DNA of 64,000 nucleotides from DATFEN01 sp035691285 (GTDB taxonomy: Bacteria > Acidobacteriota > Vicinamibacteria > Fen-336), in NCBI GenBank assembly GCA_035691285.1, contig DASSJI010000156.1, positions 1 through 64,000 of the forward strand, given 5' to 3'. The notes under the pieces were generated by a model. That model was not told the origin of the DNA. It saw only the letters and a program-made list of their open reading frames with translations, and did not search any database. A program made the position numbers and the translations under genes. Below, in pieces: positions 40,321-49,214 of the stretch (positions are counted from its first letter, which is position 1; every line of letters starts with the position of its first letter).

Positions 40321-43300
40321 GTGAGCGTAGAGGGCCGTCCCCTGGCGGAATCGCGGCTGCGCCGCCTGCGGCTCGACGCCGGAGACGTCGTCTTCGTGTG
40401 CGTGGCGGTCGCCGCGGTCGTCTTTCCGCTGCGCCTCTCCGAAGGCCCGCCCGCCGAACGCTTCCTGCCCGAGCTCCTGAGCGCTCTCATCGACCTCGCC
40501 CTCGTGTGGCTCCTCCTGCGGGCGGCGGCCACGCCCCGGCTGGACCGGGGCAGCGTCCGGGCGTTCCGCCTCCTGGCGGCCGCGCGGCTCTGCGCCCTCG
40601 TCGGCAACGCCGTGTGGTACGTCGATGAGCTGCGAGGTGCGCCTCCGGAGCTGTCGCTCAGCCTGGCCCCCTACACGGCGTATTACGGCTTCCTCCTGGC
40701 CGGCGTGCTCTCGTTTCCGATGCTGTTCGCCACGCCAGGCGAGAGGGCCCGATTCCGGCTCGACGCACTCGCCATCCTCGTCGGGGGCGGGCTCGTCCTG
40801 CTCCTCGCCCTGGGCGATCGATCCGGCGGGACGCCCGCCGAGTCCGTCGTGTTCGCCCTCTACGCGCTCGGGGACCTGGTGCTGCTCCTCGCCGCAGCCC
40901 TGCTGCTGCTGCGCCGTGACCCGCGCAGCGGAGCGACCTTTCCGCTGCTGGCAGCCTGTCTGCTCCTCACGCTTCTCGGCGACTCCCTGGCAGCCGCGCG
41001 TCCGCTGGGGCTCTCGCTGCCCGAGCCAGCCGTCCCCCTCACGGTGCGCGCCTCGCGGCTGTGTCTCGCGGCGGCTGCGTACGTCTTCCGGCGGCAGGCG
41101 CTCGCGCACCAAGGCGTGGCGGCAGCCATCGCCCGGCCCAGGCGACGCACGCTGCTCCCCTTCGCCGCGATGGCCTCCGGCTATGGCGCCGTGCTCGCGG
41201 CGTCGATCCAGGGGCATCGGGCGCTTCCGGTGCTCGTCGTGGGAGTCGCGGCCCTCACGTTCCTGGTCGTGTTCCGCCAGATCGCAGCCGAGCGCGAGAA
41301 CGCGCGGCTTCTGGCCGAGCAGATCACCCTGAAGGACAAGGCGCGCTTCGAGGCGCTCGTCGAGAGCAGCGCCGACGTCGTGACCCTCATCGACAGGGGC
41401 GGGCGCTTCCTGTACGCGAGCGCGTCGCTCGAGCGCGTCTTCGGCATCAGCCCCGAGCAGGTCGTCGGACACAGCGCCTTCGAGAGCATCCACCCCGACG
41501 ACAGGGAGCGCTGTCGCCGGATCTTCGAGGACTGCATCGCAGTGCCCGGCAGCCGGGCCCACGCCGAGCTGCGCATGCGCCATCGCGACGGCGCGTTCCG
41601 CCACGTCGAAGCGGACGCCGTCAATCAGCTCGACAACCCCGAGATCGGCGCCCTCGTGGCGACCTTCCGCGACGTGAGCGCCCGCCGCCGCGCCGAGGAC
41701 GAGCTCGGCGCCCAGCGGGACCTGCTCGCCAACCTGCTGGCCGTGGCGCGCGCGACGACCCAGAGCCCCGGCCTCGGAACCACACTGCGCAACGCCCTCG
41801 ACGCGGTCAGGACCGTCGTGGGCGCGACGGGCGGCTCCATCGTCCTGGTCGACGAGCGCGGGTCCGTCCTCAGCAGCGTGTTCGCCGGGGCTGACTCTCC
41901 GCCCGAGGCGGGGCGCCGCGCCCATGCCCGCGAGGTGCTGAAGGGGGGCCTCGCCGGATGGGTGGCCCATCGCCGGGAGGCCGCGATCGTGAGCGACGTG
42001 CTCGCGGACGAGCGCTGGCTCCGGCTCCCCGGGGAGTCCATCGCGTCGGCCCTGTCGGTTCCGATCTCCTCCGGCGCGGAGCTCGTCGGCGTGCTCAGCC
42101 TGGTGCACACGGAGCGGGGCTTTTTCGAACAGCGCCACCTCCGGCTCGTGCAGGACGCCTGCGAGCAGATCGCCCTGGCTCTTCGCAACGCGCAGGTGTT
42201 CGAGGCGCTCGGCAGCATGGCGCAGCGGCTGCGCCTGCTGAACGACTTCGTTCGAGCCGCCGGGCTGCGTCTGGATCCGGACGCCGTGCTGCGCACGGCC
42301 GTCGAGACCCTCTCCCGGCAGACGCGCTGGCTGAACATCGCGATCTCGGTCCCGGATCCCGAGACCCACGTCCTCAGGATCGTGACCAGGGACCAGGACG
42401 CCGCGCCGGCGATGCAGCGCGTCGGCCAGGGCGTCGTGGGGCGAGCCTACGAGACCGGCCGCACGCAGCTCGTGCCCGACGTCTCGAGGGATCCCGATCA
42501 TCTCGAGGGCTCGCCCCTGGCGCGCAGCGAGCTGGCGGTGCCGCTCAAGCGCGGGTCGCGGGTGCTGGGGGTCTTGAACCTCGAGAGCGACGAGCCCGAC
42601 GCCTTCGGCGAGGAGGACATCCGTCTCGCGGAGTCCCTCGCCGACACCATCGCGATCTCACTCGACGAGGCGACCGTGTTCCGCCGCCTCGCCGAGGAGT
42701 CCGAGCGGCTGCAGGCGGTGATCGGCGCGAGCCGCGACGGGATCCTGCTGGTGGGCGACGGGCGCGTCCGCCTCGTCAACCCGCCGGCCCTCCGCCTGCT
42801 GGGGCTACCGGGCGACGTCGAGGACTGGCTGGGTCGGGGGAAGGGCGACCTCCCGGCGCTGGCCCGGCTCGCCGCCGCCGAGGGCGAGACGAGCCTCGAG
42901 GGCCGCATCGTGCGCTACCGGGCGCAGCCGCTGGCGGCAGGCGGCGCCGAGGGGCGCCTGATCGTGCTCCGAGACGTCACCGAGGAGCGCCGCGTGGCGG
43001 CCATGCGCGAGGACCTCACCCACACCCTGGTGCACGACCTCCGTACGCCCCTCAACTCGATCATGGGCTTCCTCGAGCTGCTCGGCCATTCGCCGTCGCT
43101 CGGCGATCCCCATCAGGAGCTGCTCGAGATCGCGGGCCGGGCCACCCAGCGGCTCGTATCGCTGGTCGACACCATCCTCGACGTGAGCCGTCTCGAGAAG
43201 GGCGCCATGCCCCTGGAGCTCGAGACCATGGCGCTGGCGCCGGTCGTGACGGAAGTCCTCGACCTTCAGAAGCCCCTCGCCAGGCCGCGGGCCATCACCT

Positions 43301-43674
43301 TTCGCGCCGAGCTGCCCGGCGAGCTACCCCGGGTGCGGGCCGACGCGTCGCTGCTGCGGCGCATCCTGGAGAACCTGGTCGCGAACGCCCTGCGCCACAC
43401 GCCGCGCGGGGGCGAGGTTCTCGTCGCCGCCCGTGCTCTCGGCGAGCCGGTTCCGGTCATCGAGGTGCGGATCCGCGACTTGGGGCCGGGGATCCCGGCC
43501 GAGGAGCAGCTTCGCATCTTCGACAAGTGGGTGACCGGGGAGCAGCGCCACCGTGGCACGGGCCTGGGACTGGCCTTCTGCCGCATGGCGGTCGAGGCCC
43601 AGGGCGGTCGGATCCGCGTCGAGAGCGCTCCCGGCGCCGGCGCCACGTTCGCGTTCACGCTGCCGGCGGCCTAG
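40321..43674 (+). CDS. Multi-sensor membrane histidine kinase (TM-PAS-GAF-GAF-PAS-HisKA-HATPase)
   Basis: A 1117-residue kinase starting at GTG. About eight to ten hydrophobic helices fill residues 20-335. Next come PAS (RFEALVESSADVVTLIDRGG), two GAF domains (about 475-620 and 645-790), a second PAS-like module (LQAVIGASRDGILLVGDG), the phosphorylated His in HTLVHDLRTPLNSIMG, and the ATPase boxes RILENLVANALRHTP, IRDLGPGIPAEE and RGTGLGLAF. No receiver domain and no response regulator gene is adjacent, so it is an orphan kinase. Ligands of the membrane and GAF parts are not predictable. Confidence 0.9.
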   Translation: MSVEGRPLAESRLRRLRLDAGDVVFVCVAVAAVVFPLRLSEGPPAERFLPELLSALIDLALVWLLLRAAATPRLDRGSVRAFRLLAAARLCALVGNAVWYVDELRGAPPELSLSLAPYTAYYGFLLAGVLSFPMLFATPGERARFRLDALAILVGGGLVLLLALGDRSGGTPAESVVFALYALGDLVLLLAAALLLLRRDPRSGATFPLLAACLLLTLLGDSLAAARPLGLSLPEPAVPLTVRASRLCLAAAAYVFRRQALAHQGVAAAIARPRRRTLLPFAAMASGYGAVLAASIQGHRALPVLVVGVAALTFLVVFRQIAAERENARLLAEQITLKDKARFEALVESSADVVTLIDRGGRFLYASASLERVFGISPEQVVGHSAFESIHPDDRERCRRIFEDCIAVPGSRAHAELRMRHRDGAFRHVEADAVNQLDNPEIGALVATFRDVSARRRAEDELGAQRDLLANLLAVARATTQSPGLGTTLRNALDAVRTVVGATGGSIVLVDERGSVLSSVFAGADSPPEAGRRAHAREVLKGGLAGWVAHRREAAIVSDVLADERWLRLPGESIASALSVPISSGAELVGVLSLVHTERGFFEQRHLRLVQDACEQIALALRNAQVFEALGSMAQRLRLLNDFVRAAGLRLDPDAVLRTAVETLSRQTRWLNIAISVPDPETHVLRIVTRDQDAAPAMQRVGQGVVGRAYETGRTQLVPDVSRDPDHLEGSPLARSELAVPLKRGSRVLGVLNLESDEPDAFGEEDIRLAESLADTIAISLDEATVFRRLAEESERLQAVIGASRDGILLVGDGRVRLVNPPALRLLGLPGDVEDWLGRGKGDLPALARLAAAEGETSLEGRIVRYRAQPLAAGGAEGRLIVLRDVTEERRVAAMREDLTHTLVHDLRTPLNSIMGFLELLGHSPSLGDPHQELLEIAGRATQRLVSLVDTILDVSRLEKGAMPLELETMALAPVVTEVLDLQKPLARPRAITFRAELPGELPRVRADASLLRRILENLVANALRHTPRGGEVLVAARALGEPVPVIEVRIRDLGPGIPAEEQLRIFDKWVTGEQRHRGTGLGLAFCRMAVEAQGGRIRVESAPGAGATFAFTLPAA

Positions 43675-44135
43675 GCTCTCGCCACCACCACCCAGTCCAC
43701 GCGAGGCCGGCCGAAGAACAGGCCGCGCCCTTGCTCATCGAGGCGGAAGGCCGGCTTCCAGCGCAGCAGGCGATCGGCGAGGGTCGTGAACGGCCGCTCG
43801 GCGGCCTCGCGCGCCCGGGCAGCGTCGGCGCTCAGGATCAGGAGCGCCACCCGGCCGTTCAGGAACGCCAGCACGACCTCGTCCTCTTCCCAGCCTTCGA
43901 ACACGTCCTCCTGGGGACCGTCCCCCGCGAGGCTCGCGGGCAGGGCGAACAGCCGCGAAAGACGCGGCTCCAGGAAGCAGCGCGCCGCCCACGCGGCCGG
44001 GCCGTCATCGGAGCGGCTCTCGAACGCAACCCCCGTGGGCTCGAGGATGCACGCATAGCGGGCCCCCGACGCCTCGCGGATCACGTCGAGCATCCGGGCG
44101 ATGTCGTCCTGCAGCCGCCCGGGCGGGTCGAGCAC
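43671..44135 (-). CDS. Hypothetical protein downstream of the ROK kinase, possibly roadblock-like
   Basis: A 154-residue cytoplasmic protein. I chose the GTG at 44135, whose G is the last base of the preceding stop (TAGTG), so it is coupled to the ROK gene. DDIARMLDVIREASGARYAC resembles the start of a roadblock/LC7 or GAF-like small domain, and VLAFLNGRVALLILSADAA fits a central sheet. I do not recognise a family with confidence. It overlaps the kinase gene tail-to-tail by 4 bp. Confidence 0.6.
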   Translation of the reverse strand: MLDPPGRLQDDIARMLDVIREASGARYACILEPTGVAFESRSDDGPAAWAARCFLEPRLSRLFALPASLAGDGPQEDVFEGWEEDEVVLAFLNGRVALLILSADAARAREAAERPFTTLADRLLRWKPAFRLDEQGRGLFFGRPRVDWVVVARA

Positions 44136-45076
44136 TAGGCCGCGAGCCCCACCATCGCGACGCGCGCCGCGCCCACGACGCCGGCGTCGCCGCCGAGCTC
44201 GGCCAGGCGGAAGGAGGTGTCGGCGAAGACCTGTGGGAAGCAGCGCGCGCGCACCTCGTTCGCGACGCGCTCGAGGAGGAAGTCGCCGGCCGCCGCCACG
44301 CCGCCGCCCAGCACCACCCGGTCGAGGTTGAGCAGGTTCAAAGCGGCGCCGATGCCGACGCCGAGCGCGCGGGCGGCGCCGTCCACCACCTCGAGAGCCA
44401 GCGCGTCCCCGGCGCGGGCGGCGTTCACGATCGCCTCGGGGTCGAGGGTCTGGCCGCGCAGGGACGACTCGCGGCTCTGCAGGGCTTCGGCGGCTCGGCG
44501 CACCCAGCCCCCGATTCCCGCGATCGTCTCGAGACAGCCGCGCGCGCCGCAGCCGCAGGGGACGCCATCGGGGTCGACCTGGATGTGGCCGATCTCGCCG
44601 GCGTACCCGCTCTTGCCCGACCAGATGCGTCCGCCCAGGATGATGCCGGCGCCGATGCCGGTGCCGAGGCTGACGAAGAGCTGGTCCTTCGAGTCGCGGC
44701 CCGCGCCCCGCCAGGCCTCGGCCAGGGCCGCGGCGTTGGCGTCGTTCTCGAGGAAGGTCTCGAGCCCGGTCCGCAGGCGCAGCTCGTGGGCCAGCGCGTA
44801 TCCGTTCAGGACCGGCACGTTGGGCGCGTTCCGCACCCGCGCCGTCTCCTGCTCGACGATGCCGGGGATCCCGATGCCGACGGCCCGGGCCCCGCCGGGC
44901 CCGGCCAGCGCTCGGGTGGCGCGCTCCAGCTGCGCGAGCAGCGTCTCGATGCTGTCCTTCGCGATGGGCTCGTGAAGGCGCTCGTCGACCTTCCCGGCCG
45001 GGTTCACGATCGCGCCCTTCAGAAAGCTGCCACCCACGTCGAGGCCGATGAAGCGCAGCGTGCCGGGTGTCGTCAT
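44135..45076 (-). CDS. ROK-family sugar kinase (glucokinase-like)
   Basis: A 313-residue kinase. FIGLDVGGSFLKGAIVN is the phosphate-1 ATP motif, VGIGIPGIVEQE and NDANAAALAEAW carry the catalytic Asp region, GTGIGAGIILGG is the second phosphate loop, and GEIGHIQVD plus CGCGARGCLE form the ROK zinc site. No N-terminal helix-turn-helix is present, so it is a kinase rather than a ROK repressor. Glucose is the most usual substrate; N-acetylglucosamine or N-acetylmannosamine is also possible. Confidence 0.92.
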   Translation of the reverse strand: MTTPGTLRFIGLDVGGSFLKGAIVNPAGKVDERLHEPIAKDSIETLLAQLERATRALAGPGGARAVGIGIPGIVEQETARVRNAPNVPVLNGYALAHELRLRTGLETFLENDANAAALAEAWRGAGRDSKDQLFVSLGTGIGAGIILGGRIWSGKSGYAGEIGHIQVDPDGVPCGCGARGCLETIAGIGGWVRRAAEALQSRESSLRGQTLDPEAIVNAARAGDALALEVVDGAARALGVGIGAALNLLNLDRVVLGGGVAAAGDFLLERVANEVRARCFPQVFADTSFRLAELGGDAGVVGAARVAMVGLAA

Positions 45077-45429
45077 GAGGCGCGATGTTCGCGCCGCGTC
45101 GTCTCCGAGTCAACGCCCGCCCGCGATGCGACAATGCCCGCCGCGGCATGCGGCGCATGGTGCCCCTCCGGGAGGCGGCCTCCGAGGAGAGCGGATGGGT
45201 CGGCCCCTCGACCTCGAGTGGGCCACGAGGGCGCCGCCCTGCGCTGGCTGCAGGCACGCCCCATCGTCGCGGCCAGGACTCCAGCCGAATGGCAGATTGA
45301 GCGCTTCGCGCCCGGCGAGAACGGCCAGGCCGGAGCCGGCGGTTGAACCCTCCGCGCTAAGGTGGTAGAAAGCGCGCAAAGCGGCTCCAGCAGCGGCGTA
45401 GAGGCAACGCGGGAGGAGACTAGAAGAAG
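45077..45429. other. Intergenic region between the ROK kinase and the chemosensory operon
   Basis: This 353-bp stretch separates divergent genes and holds no convincing ORF. Near its right end is the che promoter (45343-45371) and a GGAGGAG at about 45412. A small GGAGG-CGG-CCTCC hairpin lies at 45172-45184. I see no RNA gene. Confidence 0.6.
45343..45371 (+). promoter_or_regulatory. Promoter of the chemosensory operon
   Basis: TTGAAC at 45343-45348, 17-bp spacer, TAGAAA at 45366-45371. About 58 nt lie between the -10 and the cheY ATG, with GGAGGAG near 45412. Confidence 0.4.
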
Positions 45430-45810
45430 ATGCTCAGGAAGATCCTCGCGGTCGACGACTCCGCGCTGATCCACCAGATGTACAAGCTCTTCCTCTCGCG
45501 CTACAAGAACTGCAAGCTGATCAGCGCGATGAACGGGCTCGAGGCCCTCGACAAGCTCGCGCAGGAAGAGGGCATCGACCTCATTCTCCTCGACATCAAC
45601 ATGCCGGTGATGAACGGCCTCGAGTTCCTGCAGCGGGTGCAGAAGGAGCCGGCCTATCAGGCGATCCCCGTCATCATCATCTCGACCGAGGGCAAGGAAG
45701 AGGACACGATCCGCGGGCTCAAGATGGGGGCCAAGGGCTACGTGAAGAAGCCCTTCCAGGCCTCCGAGCTGCACGGCCTCATCGAGAAGATCACCTCGGC
45801 CTCGGCCTAG
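45430..45810 (+). CDS. cheY: CheY-like response regulator
   Basis: A 126-residue single receiver domain. The acidic pocket is D9-D10 in LAVDDSAL, the phosphoacceptor is D55 in LILLDINMPVMNG, the conserved Ser/Thr is in IIISTEGKEED, and the Lys is K107 in GYVKKPF. It heads the operon 9 nt before cheA. The output may be a flagellar motor, type IV pili or another target; no motor genes are in the window. Confidence 0.93.
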   Translation: MLRKILAVDDSALIHQMYKLFLSRYKNCKLISAMNGLEALDKLAQEEGIDLILLDINMPVMNGLEFLQRVQKEPAYQAIPVIIISTEGKEEDTIRGLKMGAKGYVKKPFQASELHGLIEKITSASA

Positions 45811-45819
45811 AGGCGCGCC

Positions 45820-47526
45820 TTGTCGGACTTCCAGGTCTCCGACGAGCTCCTCAACATCTACATCGAGGACGCGCGCGGTCACCTCGAGGCCCTCGACCAC
45901 TGCCTGCTCTCCCTGGAGCGGGACGGCCTGGAGCCGGCGGCGGTGCAGGCGGTCCTCGGTCCGCTGCACACCCTGAAGGGCAACAGCGGGATGATGGGCT
46001 TCGGCCAGATCAAGGACTACGTCCACCGCCTCGAGGACGTGTTCGCCCAGCTCGGCGAGGGCGGCATCCCGCTGGGCCCCGGGGCGTTCGACAAGCTCTT
46101 CGCCGGGGCGAGCGCCCTGCGCGACGCCGTCGAGCAGGCGTTCAGGTCCAAGGCCGAGGTGCGCAGCCTCGACCCGGAGCGCGCGGAGCTCGACGCGCTG
46201 CTCGGCGCCGGGCTGAGCGAGCCCGCGGCGGCGCCGGCCCTGCCGGCGCCCGCGCCGGCCAAGCCCAGGCCCGCGGAGCCGAGGCGCACCGACGAGCGTT
46301 ACGTCGCGCCGCGCTCCTCCACCGTCCGCGTCGACTTCGCGCAGCTCGACCACCTGCTCAACCTGGTCGGCGAGCTGATCATCCACCGCACCAAGCTCGA
46401 CCAGGTGGGCACGCGCCTCGCCGAGCGGCTCGGGGGCCGCGAGCTCGCCCAGGAGCTGATCGACGCCGTCCACCACCTGGCCGGGGTCTCCGCCCAGCTC
46501 CAGGAGACCGTGATGGACGTCCGGATGCTCCCGATCCGCCACGTCTTCGAGCGCTTCCCGCGCATGGTGCGCGACCTCGCGCGCGCCCAGGGCAAGGAGA
46601 TCGAGCTGATCCTCGAGGGCGACCGCACCCGGGTCGACAAGGCCATCATCGACGAGATCGGCGAGCCCCTCGTGCACCTGATCCGCAACAGCGTCGACCA
46701 CGGCATCGAGACGCCCCGGGAGCGCATCGCCCGCGGCAAGACCCCGACCGGGACGATCCTGCTCTCGGCCGCCCAGGAGTCGAACCACGTCCTGATCACC
46801 ATCATGGACGACGGCTCCGGGATCGACCCGGTCACGATCCGCAAGAAGGCCGTCGAGCGCGGCCTGCTGAAGCCCGACGAGAACCTCTCGGACCGGGAGC
46901 TCGTGCAGCTCATCTTCTCCCAGGGCTTCTCGACGCGGAGCGAGGTGACCGAGGTCTCCGGCCGCGGCGTGGGGCTCGACGTCGTGATCAAGTCCATCGA
47001 GCGCCTGTCGGGCCTGATCGAGGTGGAGTCGGTGCCGGGCGTCGGGACCAAGTTCATCATCCAGCTCCCGCTCACCCTCGCGATCATCTCGGCGCTCATG
47101 GTCGAGGTGGCCGGACGCACGTATGCGCTGCCCCTTGCGGCGGTGCTCGAGAGCCTCAAGTTCCGTCTCCAGGACGTGCACCGCATCAACGGCCGCGACA
47201 CGCTGCGCCTCCGGGATCGCATCGTGCCCCTGGTGCGGCTGGGCGCCCTGTTCGGCTTCTCGAACGCCGAGGCGGGGCGCTACGCCGTCATCCTGGGGCG
47301 CGGCGACAAGCGCGTGGGGCTGGTCGTGGATCGGCTCTTCGGTCAGCAGGAGATCGTGATCAAGGCCCTCGACGTGGCGGTGTCGGGAGGCCACGTGCCG
47401 GTGGCCGGCGCCACGATCATGGGCGACGGGCGCGTGGTGCTGATCCTCGACGTCGCGGCGCTCTTCGAGGGCAAGCGCCAGGCGCTCCTCGGGCGCGAGG
47501 CGCCCGCCCTGCCCGCCGGGGCCTGA
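45820..47526 (+). CDS. cheA: Chemotaxis histidine kinase CheA
   Basis: A 568-residue kinase starting at TTG. P1 has the phosphorylated H50 in PLHTLKGNSGMMGF. The region 125-165 is an Ala/Pro linker, and no CheY-binding P2 domain is visible. P3 begins RVDFAQLDHLLNLVGELI; P4 has LIRNSVDHGIETP, TIMDDGSGIDP and VSGRGVGLDVV; P5 (CheW-like) runs from about 440. Lacking P2 is known in many CheA proteins and usually slows phosphotransfer. It acts with CheW and the MCP encoded here. Confidence 0.95.
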   Translation: MSDFQVSDELLNIYIEDARGHLEALDHCLLSLERDGLEPAAVQAVLGPLHTLKGNSGMMGFGQIKDYVHRLEDVFAQLGEGGIPLGPGAFDKLFAGASALRDAVEQAFRSKAEVRSLDPERAELDALLGAGLSEPAAAPALPAPAPAKPRPAEPRRTDERYVAPRSSTVRVDFAQLDHLLNLVGELIIHRTKLDQVGTRLAERLGGRELAQELIDAVHHLAGVSAQLQETVMDVRMLPIRHVFERFPRMVRDLARAQGKEIELILEGDRTRVDKAIIDEIGEPLVHLIRNSVDHGIETPRERIARGKTPTGTILLSAAQESNHVLITIMDDGSGIDPVTIRKKAVERGLLKPDENLSDRELVQLIFSQGFSTRSEVTEVSGRGVGLDVVIKSIERLSGLIEVESVPGVGTKFIIQLPLTLAIISALMVEVAGRTYALPLAAVLESLKFRLQDVHRINGRDTLRLRDRIVPLVRLGALFGFSNAEAGRYAVILGRGDKRVGLVVDRLFGQQEIVIKALDVAVSGGHVPVAGATIMGDGRVVLILDVAALFEGKRQALLGREAPALPAGA

Positions 47527-47529
47527 GGG

Positions 47530-48285
47530 ATGGCGAGGGAGTCGCGGAAGAAGCCGTCGCGGAAGCCGGGGGGAGCCCCCGGGTGGACGGCCGGAGGGGA
47601 CGACTCCTTCGTGTTTCCCGCGGAGCCCGCGCCGGCCGCGAGCGGCCGCATCTCGCTGCCCTCGTCGGGGCTCGCGTCGGACATCCTCGGCCGCTCCGAG
47701 GCGTCCCTCGTGCGCGCCGAGGCCGAGCCCGAGGCCCCGGAGGCGGCGCCCGCCGGCGACGACAGCTCCCTCCAGCGCGTCCACAACATCTCCTTCTTCG
47801 CGGCGCCTGCGCGCGAGGAGAAGACCGCCGTCGAGGCGCAGGAGCACCTCGTGACCTTCTTCCTGTCCGGGGAGGAGTACGGCGTGGACGTGCGACTGGT
47901 CCAGGAGATCATCCGCGTCGTCGAGATCACCCAGGTGCCGCGGGCGCCTGACTTCATCAAGGGGGTCATCAACCTGCGCGGGCGGATCATCCCGGTCATC
48001 GACCTGAAGCGGAAGCTGGGGCTCGGAGAAGTGGCCCTGGAGCGGCAGACCCGCGTCGTCGTGATCCGGCTGCGCGATCGGCTCGTCGGGCTGCTCGTCG
48101 ACGGCGCCTCCCAGGTCCTCAAGGTTCCCGTCTCGACGATCGAGGCGGCGCCCGAGGAGGTGGTGGAGATCGACGCGAACTACATCCGCGGCGTGGCGAA
48201 GCTCGAGAAGCGCCTGATCATCCTCGTGGACCTGCCCAAGATCCTCGGGATGGATCGCGAGACGGCGATGAGCCTGCCCACATGA
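47530..48285 (+). CDS. cheW: CheW adaptor with an unusual N-terminal extension
   Basis: A 251-residue protein. The CheW fold begins at about residue 107 (EHLVTFFLSGEEYGVDVRLV) and includes IIRVVEITQVPRAPDFIKGV and INLRGRIIPVIDLKRKLG. The first hundred residues are basic then Pro/Ala/acidic and look disordered; typical CheW proteins lack them. It couples the MCP to CheA. It begins 3 nt after cheA. Confidence 0.92.
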   Translation: MARESRKKPSRKPGGAPGWTAGGDDSFVFPAEPAPAASGRISLPSSGLASDILGRSEASLVRAEAEPEAPEAAPAGDDSSLQRVHNISFFAAPAREEKTAVEAQEHLVTFFLSGEEYGVDVRLVQEIIRVVEITQVPRAPDFIKGVINLRGRIIPVIDLKRKLGLGEVALERQTRVVVIRLRDRLVGLLVDGASQVLKVPVSTIEAAPEEVVEIDANYIRGVAKLEKRLIILVDLPKILGMDRETAMSLPT

Positions 48286-48308
48286 ACGCCGTGCCAAGGA
48301 GAGTGCCC

Positions 48309-49214
48309 ATGAGAGTGCGTATCGCCCTGGCCGCCGCGGTGCTGGCGGCCCCGGTCCTCTCCGCCGCGGCGGACGTCGCGGTGCTGAAGAGCACCGACAC
48401 CCCGGCCTGGCGCCCCGCCATCGACGCCCTGCGGCGGGGCGCGGGCGCCCACGCGGTGACCGAGCACGACCTCCGGAACGACCGGGCCGAGGCGGACCGC
48501 GTGATCGCCGGCCTCAAGGGCAAGGCCGCCGTGATGGTGGCGATGGGCCCGCTCGCGGCGCAGGCGGCGCGCGAGGGCGCCCCCGAGATCCCCCTGGTCT
48601 TCTGCATGGTGCAGGACCCGGCCCGGCTCGGCCTGGCCGGGGCGCCCAACGTGACCGGCGTGTCCTTCCAGATCCCGATCAAGAACCAGCTCGCGGCCTT
48701 CCGGCTGGTCAACCCCCGCGCCGTGAAGATCGGCGCGATCTACTCCGAAGCCAACACCGGCCCCCAGGTGGCCGAGGCCACCAAGTCCGCGGGCGTCGTG
48801 CGCCTCAACGTGGTCGGCCGACCCGTGGCCTCCGAGCGCGACGTGCCCGAGGCGCTGCGCGGTCTCTTGAAGGGCGGGGACGCCGTGGATGCGCTCTGGA
48901 TCCCGCCCGACCCGATCCTGCTCGGAGACGAGTCGCGCCGCTACATCCTCGCGGAGACCCTGAAGGCGGGCAAGCCCGTGTACAGCTTCTCCTCGGCCCT
49001 CGTGGCGGAGGGGGCGCTCGTCTCGAACGGTCCCGACATGGGCTCGATCGGCGACCAGGCCGCGGAGCTCGTGAACCGCATCGCCGGCGGCGAGAAGGGC
49101 AAGATCGAGATGCTGGTCCCCCGGGCCGAGCTCGTGATCAACAAGAAGATCGCCGACAAGCTCAAGGTCGACGTTCCCATCGACGCGCTGAAGGCGGCGG
49201 GAAAGGTGTTTTGA
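48309..49214 (+). CDS. ABC-type periplasmic binding protein (DUF534/ABC_sub_bind family)
   Basis: A 301-residue binding protein with a signal peptide (MRVRIALAAAVLAAPVLSAA). I chose the ATG at 48309, which has AAGGAGA upstream; an ATG at 48282 overlaps the cheW stop. VAMGPLAAQAARE, IPLVFCMVQDPARLGL, NVTGVSFQIP, LVNPRAVKIGAIYSEANTG and LWIPPDPILLGDESRRYI fit the ABC_sub_bind family of two-lobed periplasmic proteins. There is no transporter here and the next base after its stop starts the MCP, so it probably presents a ligand to that receptor. Confidence 0.85.
   Translation: MRVRIALAAAVLAAPVLSAAADVAVLKSTDTPAWRPAIDALRRGAGAHAVTEHDLRNDRAEADRVIAGLKGKAAVMVAMGPLAAQAAREGAPEIPLVFCMVQDPARLGLAGAPNVTGVSFQIPIKNQLAAFRLVNPRAVKIGAIYSEANTGPQVAEATKSAGVVRLNVVGRPVASERDVPEALRGLLKGGDAVDALWIPPDPILLGDESRRYILAETLKAGKPVYSFSSALVAEGALVSNGPDMGSIGDQAAELVNRIAGGEKGKIEMLVPRAELVINKKIADKLKVDVPIDALKAAGKVF

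Noticed and set aside
44135..45076. ROK transcriptional repressor
   Set aside because: The protein has no N-terminal helix-turn-helix and keeps the ATP and zinc motifs, so a kinase is the better call.
45077..45429. Possible tRNA, small RNA or short ORFs in the longest intergenic gap
   Set aside because: No cloverleaf or conserved RNA motif could be seen, and the short open frames have no ribosome site or family features.
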